From positions 864,823 through 928,822 of the forward strand of contig NZ_LFMD02000003.1 of NCBI RefSeq assembly GCF_015776785.2: 64,000 nt of DNA, given 5' to 3'. This DNA is from Kitasatospora sp. SUK 42. GTDB taxonomy: Bacteria > Actinomycetota > Actinomycetes > Streptomycetales > Streptomycetaceae. The notes below the pieces were generated by a model, which saw only the letters and a program-made list of their open reading frames with translations, was not told where the DNA came from and did not search any database. Positions 29,427 through 40,192 of the stretch are shown here, one piece after another. Made by a program: the position numbers and the translations under genes. Each line of letters starts with the position of its first letter. Position 1 is the first letter of the stretch.

Positions 29427-30809
29427 TCAGCAGCCGATCAGGCGCGCGCCCAGGTAGGCCTTCACCTGGTCGAGCGAGACGCGCTCCTGCGACATGGTGT
29501 CGCGGTCGCGGACGGTCACCGCGTTGTCCTCAAGGGTGTCGAAGTCGACGGTGACGCAGAACGGCGTGCCGATCTCGTCCTGGCGGCGGTAGCGCTTGCC
29601 GATGGCACCGGCGTCGTCGAACTCGACGTTCCAGGCGGTGCGCAGGTCGGCGGCCAGGCCGCGGGCCTTCGGGGAGAGGTCGGCGTTGCGCGACAGCGGC
29701 AGGACGGCGACCTTGACCGGGGCCAGGCGCGGGTCGAGCCGCATGCCGACGCGCTTCTCCATGACGCCCTTGGCGTTCGGCGCCTCGTCCTCGAAGTAGG
29801 CGTCGAGCAGGAAGGCCAGCATGGCGCGGTTGAGGCCGGCCGCCGGCTCGATGACGTACGGGAAGTACCGCTCGCCGGACTCCTGGTCGAAGTACCGCAG
29901 GTCCCGGCCGGAGGCGTTGCTGTGCACCGTCAGGTCGTAGTCGGTGCGGTTGGCGACGCCCTCCAGCTCCGAGAACTCGGAACCGCCGAAGTTGAAGCGG
30001 TACTCGATGTCCACCGTGCGCTTGGCGTAGTGGGAGAGCTTCTCCTTCGGGTGCTCGAAGAAGCGCATGTTCTCGGTGCGCAGGCCGAGGTCGACGTACC
30101 AGTCCCAGCGCTGCTGGAGCCAGTACTCGTGCCACTGCTCGTCCTCGCCCGGCTTGACGAAGAACTCCATCTCCATCTGCTCGAACTCGCGCGTGCGGAA
30201 GATGAAGTTGCCGGGGGTGATCTCGTTGCGGAAGCTCTTGCCGGTCTGGGCGATGCCGAACGGCGGCTTCTTGCGCGAAGTGGTCTGGACGGCCGCGAAG
30301 TTGGTGAAGATGCCCTGCGCGGTCTCCGGACGCAGGAACGCCAGGCCGCTCGCCTCCTCGGTGACGCCGAGGTGGGTCTTCAGCATGCCCGAGAAGTCCT
30401 TGGGCTCGGTGAACTGGCCCTTGGTGCCGCAGTCGGGGCAGTTGACGCCCTTGAGACCGTTCGGCGGCGGGAAGCCGTGCTTGGCCTCGTACTTCTCCTC
30501 CAGGTGGTCGGCCCGGTGGCGCTTGTGGCAGGAGAGGCACTCGGTCAGCGGGTCGTTGAAGGTGGCGACGTGGCCGGAGGCCTCCCAGACCTCGCGGGCG
30601 AGGATCACCGACGAGTCGAGTCCGACGACGTCCTCACGGGCCTGCACCATCGCACGCCACCACTGGCGCTTGATGTTCTCCTTGAGCTCGACGCCCAGCG
30701 GCCCGTAGTCCCAGGCGGCACGCGTGCCGCCGTAGATCTCGCTGCAGGGGTAGACGAAGCCACGGCGCTTGCTCAGGCTGACGATCGTGTCGATCTTGTC
30801 GGCGGCCAC
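29427..30809 (-). CDS. glyS: glycine-tRNA ligase (class II, alpha2 type)
   Basis: 460 residues, the usual size for the dimeric bacterial glycyl-tRNA synthetase. Class II motifs are visible: motif 1 near [17 protein letters not shown], motif 2 around [25 protein letters not shown], motif 3 near [18 protein letters not shown] zinc-binding insertion carries [12 protein letters not shown] and CPDCGTKG. The C-terminal anticodon-binding domain begins near [17 protein letters not shown] start at 30809 ([17 protein letters not shown] follows) has GAAGAGAG upstream. Single-gene unit facing the zinc operon divergently. Confidence 0.97.
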   Translation of the reverse strand: MAADKIDTIVSLSKRRGFVYPCSEIYGGTRAAWDYGPLGVELKENIKRQWWRAMVQAREDVVGLDSSVILAREVWEASGHVATFNDPLTECLSCHKRHRADHLEEKYEAKHGFPPPNGLKGVNCPDCGTKGQFTEPKDFSGMLKTHLGVTEEASGLAFLRPETAQGIFTNFAAVQTTSRKKPPFGIAQTGKSFRNEITPGNFIFRTREFEQMEMEFFVKPGEDEQWHEYWLQQRWDWYVDLGLRTENMRFFEHPKEKLSHYAKRTVDIEYRFNFGGSEFSELEGVANRTDYDLTVHSNASGRDLRYFDQESGERYFPYVIEPAAGLNRAMLAFLLDAYFEDEAPNAKGVMEKRVGMRLDPRLAPVKVAVLPLSRNADLSPKARGLAADLRTAWNVEFDDAGAIGKRYRRQDEIGTPFCVTVDFDTLEDNAVTVRDRDTMSQERVSLDQVKAYLGARLIGC

Positions 30810-30963
30810 AGTGCTCTCTTCAGTACGTACGGCACGGTCAGGGCACGGCTGGTTGCACGTACCCGAATACCTCAGGTTACCGGCCACATGGGTACGGGGT
30901 TCAAATCGGTATCGTCCGCCCTCCCCCACGGATCGCCACCTGCCGTTCACCCATCCGAGTGAG

Positions 30964-31001
30964 TTGACAATCATTTCCATCTCAGATGAGAATGATTGTC
31001 A
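30964..31001. promoter_or_regulatory. two Zur boxes overlapping the znuA promoter
   Basis: Two 7-1-7 dyads match the Streptomyces Zur-type pattern: TGACAATCATTTCCA (30965-30979) and TGAGAATGATTGTCA (30987-31001). Outer arms TGACAATCATT and AATGATTGTCA are exact reverse complements. TTGACA at 30964-30969 and GAGAAT at 30988-30993 give a promoter with an 18-base spacer, so zinc-bound Zur would cover both elements. The Zur gene is the last gene of this operon. Confidence 0.9.
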
Positions 31002-31969
31002 TGATGATCGGATTGTCCGGACGACGGATTCGCACCACCACGGCCCTCGCCACCACCGCGCTCGCCGCCTCGCTGGTCCTCACCGCGTGCGGTGGCAGCA
31101 GCAGCGCCAAGGGCACGGACGGCAAGCTGAACGTCGTCGCCTCCTTCTACCCGATGGAGTTCCTGGCCCAGCAGATCGGCAAGGACCACGTCACGGTCAC
31201 CGACCTCACCGCCCCCGGCGTCGAGCCGCACGACCTGGAGCTCACCGCCAAGCAGGTCGCGAGCGTCCAGAAGGCCGACGCGATCGTCTACCTCAAGGGC
31301 CTGCAGCCCACCGTCGACCAGGCCGTCGACCAGTCCTCCAGCAAGCACAAGGTCGACGCCACCACCGCCAGCCCGCTGGTCGACCACCACCTCGACGAGG
31401 GCGCCGAGGACGGCGGCGACGCCCACAAGGGCAAGGGCCCGGCCGGCGACCCGCACATCTGGCTCGACCCCACCCGCTACGCGGCGATCGCCAAGAGCGT
31501 CGGCGACGAGTTCGCCAAGGCCGACCCGGCCCACGCCGAGGACTACCGGAAGAACACCGACGACCTGGTCACCAGGCTCACCGCCCTCGACCAGGACTTC
31601 CGAGCCGGGCTGAAGGACGCCAAGACCAAGACCTTCGTCACCAGCCACGCCGCCTTCGGCTACCTCGCCGACCACTACGGCCTCACCCAGGTCGCCATCA
31701 ACGGCATCGACCCGGAGTCCGAGCCCACCCCGGCGCGCCTCGCCGAGGTGCAGAAGGCCGCCAAGGACAACGGCGCCACCACGATCTTCTTCGAGACCCT
31801 GGTCAGCCCCAAGCTCGCCGACACCGTCGCCAAGGACCTCGGCCTCAAGACCGCCGTCCTGGACCCGCTGGAGGGCGTCAAGGACCCGTCCAAGGACGAC
31901 TACTTCTCGATCATGAAGCAGAACCTCACCAACCTCCAGGCCGCCCTCGGCACCCCCGCCGCCGGCTGA
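31001..31969 (+). CDS. znuA: zinc ABC transporter substrate-binding lipoprotein
   Basis: Captures zinc outside the membrane (ZnuA/TroA, cluster A-I). A lipoprotein signal ends at lipobox LTAC (C30). Metal ligands are expected at the His in GVEPHDLELT, in the His/Asp/Glu-rich loop around VDHHLDEGAEDGGDAHKGKG, at DPHIWLDP, at TSHAAFGYLADHYG and at the late Glu/Asp. The His-rich loop favours zinc over manganese. ATG choices at 30986, 31001 and 31004 exist; the promoter position favours a leaderless mRNA starting at or near 31001. Heads znuA-znuC-znuB-zur. Confidence 0.95.
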   Translation: MMIGLSGRRIRTTTALATTALAASLVLTACGGSSSAKGTDGKLNVVASFYPMEFLAQQIGKDHVTVTDLTAPGVEPHDLELTAKQVASVQKADAIVYLKGLQPTVDQAVDQSSSKHKVDATTASPLVDHHLDEGAEDGGDAHKGKGPAGDPHIWLDPTRYAAIAKSVGDEFAKADPAHAEDYRKNTDDLVTRLTALDQDFRAGLKDAKTKTFVTSHAAFGYLADHYGLTQVAINGIDPESEPTPARLAEVQKAAKDNGATTIFFETLVSPKLADTVAKDLGLKTAVLDPLEGVKDPSKDDYFSIMKQNLTNLQAALGTPAAG

Positions 31970-31983
31970 CAGGACGCAGCACC

Positions 31984-32748
31984 ATGACCCACCCGATACC
32001 CCCGGCCGTCCACCTCCGTGACGCCGTCGCCTCGCGCGGCGGCCGGCCGGTGCTGCGCGGCGTCGACCTCACCGTCGCCCCCGGCGAGGTGGTCGCCCTG
32101 CTCGGCGCCAACGGCTCCGGCAAGTCGACCACCGTCAAGGCCGTGATCGGCTCCGTCCCGCTGGAGCAGGGCACCCTGGAGCTGTTCGGCACCCCGTACG
32201 GCTCCTTCCGCGCCTGGCACCGGATCGGGTACGTCCCGCAGCGCACCACCGCCGCCTCCGGCGTCCCCGCCACCGTGCGCGAGGTGGTCTCCACCGGACG
32301 GCTGGCGCAGCACCGGCTGCTGCCCTTCCGCCGCAAGGACCGCGAGGCCGTGGACCGCGCGCTGGCCGCCGTCGGCATGCTCGACCGGGCCGGGGACGGC
32401 GTGGCCGACCTCTCCGGCGGCCAGCAGCAGCGGGTGCTGATCGCCCGCGCCCTGGTCGGCACCCCCGACCTGCTGATCATGGACGAACCGATGGCCGGCG
32501 TGGACGCCGCCAGCCAGCAGGTGCTCGCCGACACCCTGCGCGCCGAGGTCGCCCGCGGCGCCTCCGTCCTCCTCGTCCTGCACGAGCTCGGCCCGCTGGA
32601 GCCGCTGATCGACCGCGCCGTGGTGCTGCGGGACGGCTGCGTCGCGCACGACGGCCCGCCCGTGCCCAACACCGGCCTGCACGCGCTGCCCGGCCACGAC
32701 CACGTCCACCCGCACGCCGACCTCACCCCGCCGAGGCTGCTCGCATGA
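31984..32748 (+). CDS. znuC: zinc ABC transporter ATP-binding protein
   Basis: 254 residues. Walker A GANGSGKST at 41-49, Q-loop GYVPQRT, signature LSGGQQQR, Walker B LLIMDEP and switch His in LVLHELG are all present. The C-terminus is His-rich (GHDHVHPHADL), a common feature of zinc ATPase subunits. It starts 14 bases after znuA and its stop overlaps the permease start (ATGA), giving coupled synthesis. Confidence 0.96.
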   Translation: MTHPIPPAVHLRDAVASRGGRPVLRGVDLTVAPGEVVALLGANGSGKSTTVKAVIGSVPLEQGTLELFGTPYGSFRAWHRIGYVPQRTTAASGVPATVREVVSTGRLAQHRLLPFRRKDREAVDRALAAVGMLDRAGDGVADLSGGQQQRVLIARALVGTPDLLIMDEPMAGVDAASQQVLADTLRAEVARGASVLLVLHELGPLEPLIDRAVVLRDGCVAHDGPPVPNTGLHALPGHDHVHPHADLTPPRLLA

Positions 32749-33671
32749 CCGAGATGCTCTCCTACGACTTCATGCAGCGCGCCCTGCTCGCCGCCGTGCT
32801 GGTCGGGATCACCGCCCCCGCCGTCGGCATCTACCTGGTGCAGCGCCGCCAGGCCCTGATGGGCGACGGCATGGGCCACGTGGCGATGACCGGCGTCGGC
32901 CTCGGCTTCATCTTCCAGACCAGCCCGGTCTGGATGGCCGTGCTGGTCTGCGTGCTCGGCGCCGTCACCATGGAGCTGGTCCGCTCGCGCGGCAACCAGC
33001 GCGGCGACATCGCCCTCGCGATGCTCTTCTACGGCGGCATGGCCTGCGGCAAGCTGCTGGTCTCGCTCTCCGCCCAGGCCGGGGCCGGCTCCCTGGAGAG
33101 CTACCTGTGGGGCTCGATCCTCACCGTCGCCCCCTCCGACCTCGCCGTCATCGCGGTGCTCGGCGCGGTGGTCATCGCGGTCACCGTCGGCCTGCGCCGC
33201 CAGCTCTTCGCGATCTGCCAGGACGAGGACTTCGCCCGGGTCACCGGCCTGCCGGTGCGCACCCTCAACCTGCTGCTCGCGGTGATGGCCGCGGTCACCG
33301 TCACGGTCGCCATGCGGGTGGTCGGGCTGCTGCTGGTCAGCGCCCTGATGGTGGTTCCGGTCGTCGCCGCCCAGCAGCTCACCCGTTCCTTCGCCGCCAC
33401 CCAGGCCGCCGCCATCGCGCTCGGCGTGGTGGTCTCGCTGGCGGGCGTCACCGGCTCCTACCACCTCAACGTGCCCTCCGGCCCGGCCATCGTGCTGCTC
33501 GCCATCGCGGTCTTCGCGGTGTTCAGCCTGCTGGCCGCCCCCCTGGCCCGCCGCCGCCACCGGGCCCGCGGCGAGGCCGACCAGGGGCCGAAGGTCTGCG
33601 ACGTCCAACTGCCCTCCCAAGGCTCCTCCGACGCGACCACCCCTGAGCAGCGGGCTGGGCTGGCACAATGA
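32745..33671 (+). CDS. znuB: zinc ABC transporter permease
   Basis: 308 residues with eight to nine predicted membrane helices, FecCD/ZnuB type: FMQRALLAAVLVGITAPAVGIYLVQRRQALMGDGMGHVAMTGVGLGF at the N-terminus, then LESYLWGSILTVAPSDL and GLPVRTLNLLLAVMAAVTVTVAMRVVGLLLVSALMVVP, all typical of metal permeases. ATGA overlap with znuC. A hydrophilic tail of about 40 residues follows the last helix. Zur is 35 bases downstream. Confidence 0.96.
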   Translation: MTEMLSYDFMQRALLAAVLVGITAPAVGIYLVQRRQALMGDGMGHVAMTGVGLGFIFQTSPVWMAVLVCVLGAVTMELVRSRGNQRGDIALAMLFYGGMACGKLLVSLSAQAGAGSLESYLWGSILTVAPSDLAVIAVLGAVVIAVTVGLRRQLFAICQDEDFARVTGLPVRTLNLLLAVMAAVTVTVAMRVVGLLLVSALMVVPVVAAQQLTRSFAATQAAAIALGVVVSLAGVTGSYHLNVPSGPAIVLLAIAVFAVFSLLAAPLARRRHRARGEADQGPKVCDVQLPSQGSSDATTPEQRAGLAQ

Positions 33672-33706
33672 TGTGCGTGACGCCCACGACCTCAGGAGGA
33701 CCCACG

Positions 33707-34117
33707 GTGACCACCGCAGGCCCGTCGCCGCGCGCCCGATCGACCCGGCAGCGTGCCGCCGTCTCGGCCGCCCTGGACGAGATCGCGGACTTCCGCAGCG
33801 CACAGGAGCTCCACGACCTGCTCAAGCACCGCGGGGACTCGGTCGGGCTGACCACCGTCTACCGCACCCTCCAGTCGCTCGCCGACGCCGGTGAGGTCGA
33901 CGTGCTGCGCACCGCCGACGGCGAGGCCGTCTACCGCCGGTGCAGCAGCGGGCACCACCACCACCTGGTGTGCCGGCACTGCGGCGCCACCGTCGAGGTG
34001 GAGGGCCCGGCGGTGGAGCGCTGGGCCAACTCGGTCGCCGCCGAGCACGGGTTCAGCGACATCGCGCACACCCTGGAGATCTTCGGCACCTGCGCGGACT
34101 GCGCCGGCAAGGGCTGA
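33707..34117 (+). CDS. zur: zinc uptake regulator Zur (Fur family)
   Basis: 136-residue repressor. Winged helix TRQRAAVSAALDEIADFRSAQELHDLLKHRGDSVGLTTVYRTLQSLADAG; then metal ligands in the dimerisation domain: the HHHH cluster at 83-86, C89 and C92, H114 region and C129/C132 (structural zinc). When zinc is bound it should shut off znuACB through the boxes at 30965-31001. GTG at 33707 has AGGAGGA six bases upstream, so the longer frame from 33668 is rejected. Last gene of the operon it controls. Confidence 0.96.
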   Translation: MTTAGPSPRARSTRQRAAVSAALDEIADFRSAQELHDLLKHRGDSVGLTTVYRTLQSLADAGEVDVLRTADGEAVYRRCSSGHHHHLVCRHCGATVEVEGPAVERWANSVAAEHGFSDIAHTLEIFGTCADCAGKG

Positions 34118-34122
34118 GCCGT

Positions 34123-34169
34123 ACGAGGAGAAGGACCCGCCGGGCATCCCGGCGGGTCCTTCTCCTCGT
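34123..34169. terminator. 22-bp perfect hairpin between zur and uppS
   Basis: Arms of 22 bases (34123-34144 and 34148-34169) pair perfectly around a 3-base CAT loop. It sits five bases after the zur stop and 19 bases from the uppS stop, so it ends both converging operons. On each strand the distal arm ends in pyrimidine-rich TCCTTCTCCTCG. Confidence 0.95.
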
Positions 34170-34188
34170 GCGCGTACGGGGGTGCGCG

Positions 34189-35028
34189 TCAGCGCTGGGT
34201 GGGCAGCTCCACCGGCGCGGGGAGTTCGTTCGGGATCGCCCCGCCGAAGCGGCGGTCGCGCATCGCGAACTGCTCGCAGGCGCGCCACAGGTCGCGGCGG
34301 TCGAAGTCCGGCCAGAGCACGTCCTGGAACACGAACTCGGCGTACGCGGACTGCCAGAGCAGGAAGTTGGAGGTGCGCTGCTCGCCGCTGGGGCGCAGGA
34401 AGAGGTCCACGTCCGGCATGTCCGGGTGGTACATGTACTTGGCGAGGGTCTTCTCGGTGACCTTCTTCGGGTCCAGCTTCCCGTCCGCGACGTCCTGCGC
34501 GATCGCCTGTGCGGCGTCGGCGAGTTCGGCCCGGCCGCCGTAGTTGACGCACATGTAGAGCGTCACGGCGTCGTTGTCCTTCGTCTGCGCCTCGGCGACC
34601 TGGAGCTCCTGGACGACGCTCTTCCACAGCTTGGGCATCCGGCCGGCCCAGCGGACCCGCACGCCCATCGCGTCCATCTCGTCGCGGCGGCGGTGGATGA
34701 CGTCCCGGTTGAAGTTCATCAGGAACTTCACCTCGTCGGGCGAGCGCTTCCAGTTCTCGGTGGAGAACGCGTACAGCGAGATGTTCTTGACCCCGAGCTC
34801 GATGGCGCCCTTGAGGACGTCCAGCACGACGGCCTCGCCGACCTTGTGGCCCTCGGTGCGGGGCAGCCCGCGCTCCTTGGCCCAGCGGCCGTTGCCGTCC
34901 ATCACGATGGCGACGTGGTTGGGGACCAGCTCGCCGGGGATCTTCGGGGGCCGGGCGCCGCTGGGGTGCGGGGTGGGGGGAAGGTACTCCCTTTGCTTGC
35001 CGCCGCCGAAGAGCCGTCGCGCTGCCAT
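34189..35028 (-). CDS. uppS: isoprenyl transferase (cis-prenyl, UPP synthase family)
   Basis: Makes polyprenyl diphosphate for cell-wall lipid carrier. 279 residues. Catalytic D44 in [13 protein letters not shown], the allylic-binding region [19 protein letters not shown], and the C-terminal [27 protein letters not shown] with DVLWPDF are diagnostic. It starts four bases after recO, an arrangement common in actinobacteria. Streptomyces carries more than one such enzyme, so chain length cannot be fixed from sequence. Confidence 0.96.
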   Translation of the reverse strand: MAARRLFGGGKQREYLPPTPHPSGARPPKIPGELVPNHVAIVMDGNGRWAKERGLPRTEGHKVGEAVVLDVLKGAIELGVKNISLYAFSTENWKRSPDEVKFLMNFNRDVIHRRRDEMDAMGVRVRWAGRMPKLWKSVVQELQVAEAQTKDNDAVTLYMCVNYGGRAELADAAQAIAQDVADGKLDPKKVTEKTLAKYMYHPDMPDVDLFLRPSGEQRTSNFLLWQSAYAEFVFQDVLWPDFDRRDLWRACEQFAMRDRRFGGAIPNELPAPVELPTQR

Positions 35029-35032
35029 GTGC

Positions 35033-35779
35033 TCACTTCTCCACGTATCTCATCGAGCGGATGCCCCGCTCCAGGTGCCACTGCAGATAGGCCGCGACCA
35101 GGCCGCTGCCCTCCCGCCAGTACCGCGGCTCGCAGGCGTCGGCCGTGTGCCAGTCCCCTGACAGCAGCGCCCCGAGCAGTACCAGTGTCTCAGGGGAGGG
35201 TACGGCACATCCGGGTACTCGGCAGTCCGCGCAGAGCACCCCGCCCGCCGGGAGCGAGAAGAAGCGGTTGGGCCCCTCCAGACCGCACTTGGCGCAGTCG
35301 GTGAAGCTCGCGCCGTACCCGTTGACCGCGAGCGAGCGCAGCAGGAAGGCGTCCAGCACCAGGTGCGACTCGTGCAGCCCGGCCGCCAGGGTGCGCAGCC
35401 CGCCCACCAGCAGCAGGTACTGCTGGACGGCCGGCTCGCCCTCGTTCTCGGCGAAGCGCTCGGCGGTCTCCAGCATCGCCGTGCCGGCGGTGTAGCGGCC
35501 GTAGTCGGTGACGATCGGGCCGCCGTACGGGGCGATGGTCTCCACCTGGGTGCACAGCGGCAGCCCGCGCCCGACCAGGTCGCTCCCCCGGCTGAAGAAC
35601 TGCACGTCCACGTGGGAGAACGGTTCCAGGCGGGCGCCGAACTTGGACTTGGTCTTGCGCACCCCGCGCGCCACCGCCCGCACCTTCCCGTGCTGGCGGG
35701 TCAGCAGGGTGATGATCCGATCGGCCTCGCCGAGCTTCTGCGCCCGCAACACGACGCCGTCGTCCCGGAAAAGACTCAT
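35033..35779 (-). CDS. recO: DNA repair protein RecO
   Basis: Recombination mediator that loads RecA with RecF/RecR. 248 residues. N-terminal OB fold ([47 protein letters not shown]) and a helical C-terminal part with a four-cysteine zinc motif (CAKCG at the start, CADCRVPGC at the end). ATG at 35779 chosen over the in-frame ATG at 35788, which sits too close to its GGGGGAGA. Forms an operon with uppS. Confidence 0.95.
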   Translation of the reverse strand: MSLFRDDGVVLRAQKLGEADRIITLLTRQHGKVRAVARGVRKTKSKFGARLEPFSHVDVQFFSRGSDLVGRGLPLCTQVETIAPYGGPIVTDYGRYTAGTAMLETAERFAENEGEPAVQQYLLLVGGLRTLAAGLHESHLVLDAFLLRSLAVNGYGASFTDCAKCGLEGPNRFFSLPAGGVLCADCRVPGCAVPSPETLVLLGALLSGDWHTADACEPRYWREGSGLVAAYLQWHLERGIRSMRYVEK

Positions 35780-35989
35780 GGGGACCATTCTCCCCCAGGT
35801 CTCCCCCGGGAACGGCCCCCTCCGGATCCAGGCCCGCGGCCCCCGGCGAGCGCCCGCGCCGCCCCGACGGGCAGCCGTGTTGCCCGCACCGGGGCCGTGG
35901 GGGAGGACCACTGCGATGCGGGTCACGGCGGGCCCGGCGGGGGCTCGGGCCCGTTTTGTGGGGGATTCGAGGTGGTCTGAACGGTTTCC

Positions 35990-36060
35990 GGTACGGCGCC
36001 GCGAGTCCTGGTACGGCGTCGCGAGTCCTGGTACGGCGTCGCGAGTCCTAGTACGGCGCC
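35990..36060. repeat. 20-bp tandem repeat, three and a half copies
   Basis: Three units GGTACGGCG(C/T)CGCGAGTCCT at 35990-36009, 36010-36029 and 36030-36049, then a partial fourth (AGTACGGCGCC) to 36060. The array starts inside the recO-TerB intergenic region and ends within the last codons of the TerB-like gene, supplying its stop. Confidence 0.93.
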
Positions 36061-36710
36061 CGGGTGGCCGCCTCCAGCAGCACCGTGACCCGGGACTCCG
36101 GCAGGTCCAGGCAGCGCCCGACCGCGGCCAGCGCATCGCGCTCCTGCGGCAGGTAGCGCCCGTCGGACAGGGCGATCGCGGCGCCCTGCAGCAGCAGCCG
36201 CTCCCGGCCCTGGTGGGCCAGGTGCGGGGCGAGCGGTTCGAGCACCGCGTGCAGTTCCACGGCCAGGCCCCCGGCCATCCCGTGGGCGTCGTAGAGTTCC
36301 CCGCCGAGCCCGGACAGCGCGGCGAGCGCGGCCAGCACCTGGGCCTCGCCGCAGTCCTCGAAGCCGGCCTCGCGCACCGCCGTGCAGGCCGCGTCGCGGG
36401 CCGCCCGGTGGGCGGTGCCGCCGGCCGCGAGCAGGGCCAGCGCGATCGTGTACTGGGCGTCCCGCAGCATCCCGCCCAGGCGCACGCAGGTGGGATGTTC
36501 CAGGGACTCGACGCCGTACCGGCCCTGGCAGCTGGTGCACTGCACGCTGCCGATCACCGGCCCGAGCGGGAACACCGGCGCTCCCAGCAACCGCAGCCAC
36601 CGCCGGCCGTGCTGCCGGCGGTAGTTGCGGTCCCCGCCGCAGCCCGGACAGAAGAAGTCACCGAGAACGTCAGTCCGCCACCGCGGGCGAACACCCCACA
36701 ACCTGGTCAC
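36048..36710 (-). CDS. TerB-like protein with N-terminal zinc ribbon
   Basis: 220 residues. A zinc ribbon is visible at C21/C24 (FFCPGCGGDR) and C58/C61 (VQCTSCQGRYGVE). The C-terminal half (AIALSDGRYLPQERDALAAVGRCLDLP, with the D-G-x-x acidic motif) resembles the TerB metal-binding fold; the preceding Ala/Leu-rich helices resemble its first half. Cytoplasmic. Usually annotated as TerB family tellurite resistance protein, but isolated copies have no shown link to tellurite. GTG at 36710 has GGGGAG seven bases upstream. Its last codons lie in a tandem repeat. Confidence 0.85.
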   Translation of the reverse strand: MTRLWGVRPRWRTDVLGDFFCPGCGGDRNYRRQHGRRWLRLLGAPVFPLGPVIGSVQCTSCQGRYGVESLEHPTCVRLGGMLRDAQYTIALALLAAGGTAHRAARDAACTAVREAGFEDCGEAQVLAALAALSGLGGELYDAHGMAGGLAVELHAVLEPLAPHLAHQGRERLLLQGAAIALSDGRYLPQERDALAAVGRCLDLPESRVTVLLEAATRAPY

Positions 36711-36902
36711 GGCGCCACTCCCCAGACATGGCAGGCGGCCTGCACAAGAATGGGCAGGTCACGCGACCGGACACCGAGGCCGTCCCACCGACCCGGCTTT
36801 CCGGTGGATCGATGTTGCCACGGTTACCGGCACGTGTCAGCACCTCGAACGGCTTCCGATTCGAAAAAATGTGGCGCAGGCCACAACGCGCGACACGCAC
36901 GC

Positions 36903-36932
36903 CGAAGGGCCGCCCCTACGGGCGGCCCTTCG
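36903..36932 (-). terminator. 13-bp stem hairpin after leuA
   Basis: CGAAGGGCCGCCC / GGGCGGCCCTTCG pair perfectly around a CTAC loop, 17 bases beyond the leuA stop. A further short dyad TGTGGC-GCAG-GCCACA lies at 36870-36885. Confidence 0.88.
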
Positions 36933-36949
36933 TATGCCACTCGTACGAA

Positions 36950-38902
<1,953 letters not shown>

Positions 38903-38950
38903 CTACAGGCCCTCGACGCGGCAGCTAAGAAGAAGCAGCCCGTTGCGCAT
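38903..38950 (-). CDS. leuL: leucine attenuator leader peptide (leuL)
   Basis: A 15-codon frame reads MRNGLLLLSCRVEGL, with four consecutive Leu codons (CTG CTT CTT CTT, CTT being rare in this DNA) and a fifth Leu before the stop. It sits 156 bases upstream of leuA on the same strand. Ribosome stalling at the Leu run when leucyl-tRNA is short would favour an antiterminator. The downstream stretch 38747-38902 is rich in complementary segments (for example GGGGCCGG and GGCCGGCC), but I could not settle which pair forms the terminator. Attenuation of leuA is known in Streptomyces. Confidence 0.88.
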   Translation of the reverse strand: MRNGLLLLSCRVEGL

Positions 38951-38959
38951 GATGGCCCC

Positions 38960-38988
38960 AGCGTAACCCAGGCCCGCGCGCCCCCGAA
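38960..38988 (-). promoter_or_regulatory. candidate promoter of leuL-leuA
   Basis: On the minus strand TTCGGG (38983-38988), 17 bases, TACGCT (38960-38965). The -10 ends nine bases before the leader ATG, so the leader peptide mRNA may be leaderless. The -35 match is weak. Confidence 0.5.
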
Positions 38989-39041
38989 GTGATCCGGGCT
39001 TCCGTTCCACCCCTTGAGATGCCCACCGGCCGCGCCGGGGG

Positions 39042-39060
39042 TGATGACAACCGGTCATCA
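39042..39060. promoter_or_regulatory. TGATGAC-N5-GTCATCA dyad before the M4 protease gene
   Basis: Perfect 7-base inverted repeat with 5-base spacer, ending 19 bases before the protease ATG. Position suits a repressor site. No -10/-35 pair was resolved around it. Confidence 0.55.
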
Positions 39061-39079
39061 AGGCCTCACCCTGGGCCAC

Positions 39080-40102
39080 ATGACTGCAGCAGCGACTCTC
39101 TGCGCGATCGTTCCGCCGTACGTCCTGGACCGCCTCGCCGAGGCCGGCCACGAGCCCGCCGTCCACTCCCTCGCCCTCGACGCCGCACACCGCGCGGCCC
39201 GCCTCGCCCCGCCCCCGCCGGTCGCCGCCACACCGGGCCTGAACCGGGTGATCTCCGACGCCGGGCACACCCAGCCGCTGCCCGGCCGCACCGTCCGCAC
39301 CGAGGGCCGGGCCCCGGTCGGCGACGCCTCCGTCAACCACGCCTACGACGGCCTCGGCGCCACCTTCGCCCTGTACTCCGCCGCCTTCGGCCGCGACTCG
39401 ATCGACGGCCAGGGGCTGCGCCTGGACGCCAGCGTCCACTACGGCCGCCACTACGACAACGCCTTCTGGAACGGCCACCAGATGGTCTTCGGCGACGGCG
39501 ACGGCGAGATCTTCGGCGACTTCACCGCCTGCATCGACGTCATCGGCCACGAACTCACCCACGGCGTCACCCAGTTCACCGCCGGGCTGGAGTACCACGA
39601 CCAGCCCGGCGCACTGAACGAGTCCATCTCCGACGTCTTCGGCTCACTGGTCAAGCAGTACGCGCTGCGGCAGGACGCCGCCACGGCCGACTGGCTGATC
39701 GGCGCCGGACTCCTCGCCCCCGGCGTCCAGGGCGTGGCGCTGCGCTCGATGAAGGCGCCCGGCACCGCCTACGACGACCCCCGGCTCGGCAAGGACCCGC
39801 AGCCCGCGCACATGCGGGACTACGTGCAGACCGACGAGGACGAGGGCGGGGTGCACATCAACTCCGGCATCCCCAACCACGCGTTCTACCTGCTGGCCAC
39901 CGCCCTCGGCGGCCCGGCCTGGGAGGGCGCCGGGCTGATCTGGTACGACGCGCTGACCGGCCGCCGGGTGCCCGCCGACGCCGACTTCACCGCCTTCGCC
40001 CGGGCCACCGTGGCCGCCGCCAAGGCCCGCTACCCCGACCGGTCCTCGATCGCGGACACCGTGACCGCCGCCTGGGCGCAGGTGGGGGTGAGCCCGGGCT
40101 GA
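39080..40102 (+). CDS. protealysin-type M4 metallopeptidase
   Basis: 340-residue thermolysin-family protease. There is no signal peptide; instead the N-terminus carries a short propeptide motif, CAIVPPYVLDRLA (residues 8-20), as in protealysin. Zinc ligands H157 and H161 with catalytic E158 (VIGHELTHGVTQF), third ligand E181 (NESISDVFG), and the proton-donor region with HINSGIPNHAFYL are intact. It is therefore a likely active, cytoplasmically stored protease. The emfourin inhibitor gene follows directly, as in Serratia. The ATG has only a weak CTGGG upstream. Confidence 0.93.
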   Translation: MTAAATLCAIVPPYVLDRLAEAGHEPAVHSLALDAAHRAARLAPPPPVAATPGLNRVISDAGHTQPLPGRTVRTEGRAPVGDASVNHAYDGLGATFALYSAAFGRDSIDGQGLRLDASVHYGRHYDNAFWNGHQMVFGDGDGEIFGDFTACIDVIGHELTHGVTQFTAGLEYHDQPGALNESISDVFGSLVKQYALRQDAATADWLIGAGLLAPGVQGVALRSMKAPGTAYDDPRLGKDPQPAHMRDYVQTDEDEGGVHINSGIPNHAFYLLATALGGPAWEGAGLIWYDALTGRRVPADADFTAFARATVAAAKARYPDRSSIADTVTAAWAQVGVSPG

Positions 40103-40109
40103 GGATCGG

Positions 40110-40138
40110 TTGAACCGGGATTGAGCCGGGCTTAAGGT
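40110..40138 (+). promoter_or_regulatory. sigma-70-type promoter for the emfourin gene
   Basis: TTGAAC (40110-40115), 17 bases, TAAGGT (40133-40138): a near-ideal housekeeping promoter between protease and inhibitor genes. An inverted repeat GCCGGGCTT/AAGCCCGGC (40125-40133 and 40152-40160) overlaps the -10 and the expected start of transcription and could be an operator or a leader hairpin. Confidence 0.7.
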
Positions 40139-40192
40139 CACGGTCCGGGAAAAGCCCGGCAAAACCCTTCCCTGCGTAGCACCATGGACACC

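Noticed and set aside
33668..33706. Longer Zur start at 33668
   Set aside because: GTG 33707 has an AGGAGGA ribosome binding site at six bases and gives the usual Zur length.
35990..36060. Possible attachment site or CRISPR repeat
   Set aside because: Contiguous 20-base units, no integrase, no tRNA gene and no spacers.
38903..38950. bldA (TTA codon) control of the leucine leader
   Set aside because: The TTA string in the leader is out of frame; the Leu codons are CTG and CTT.
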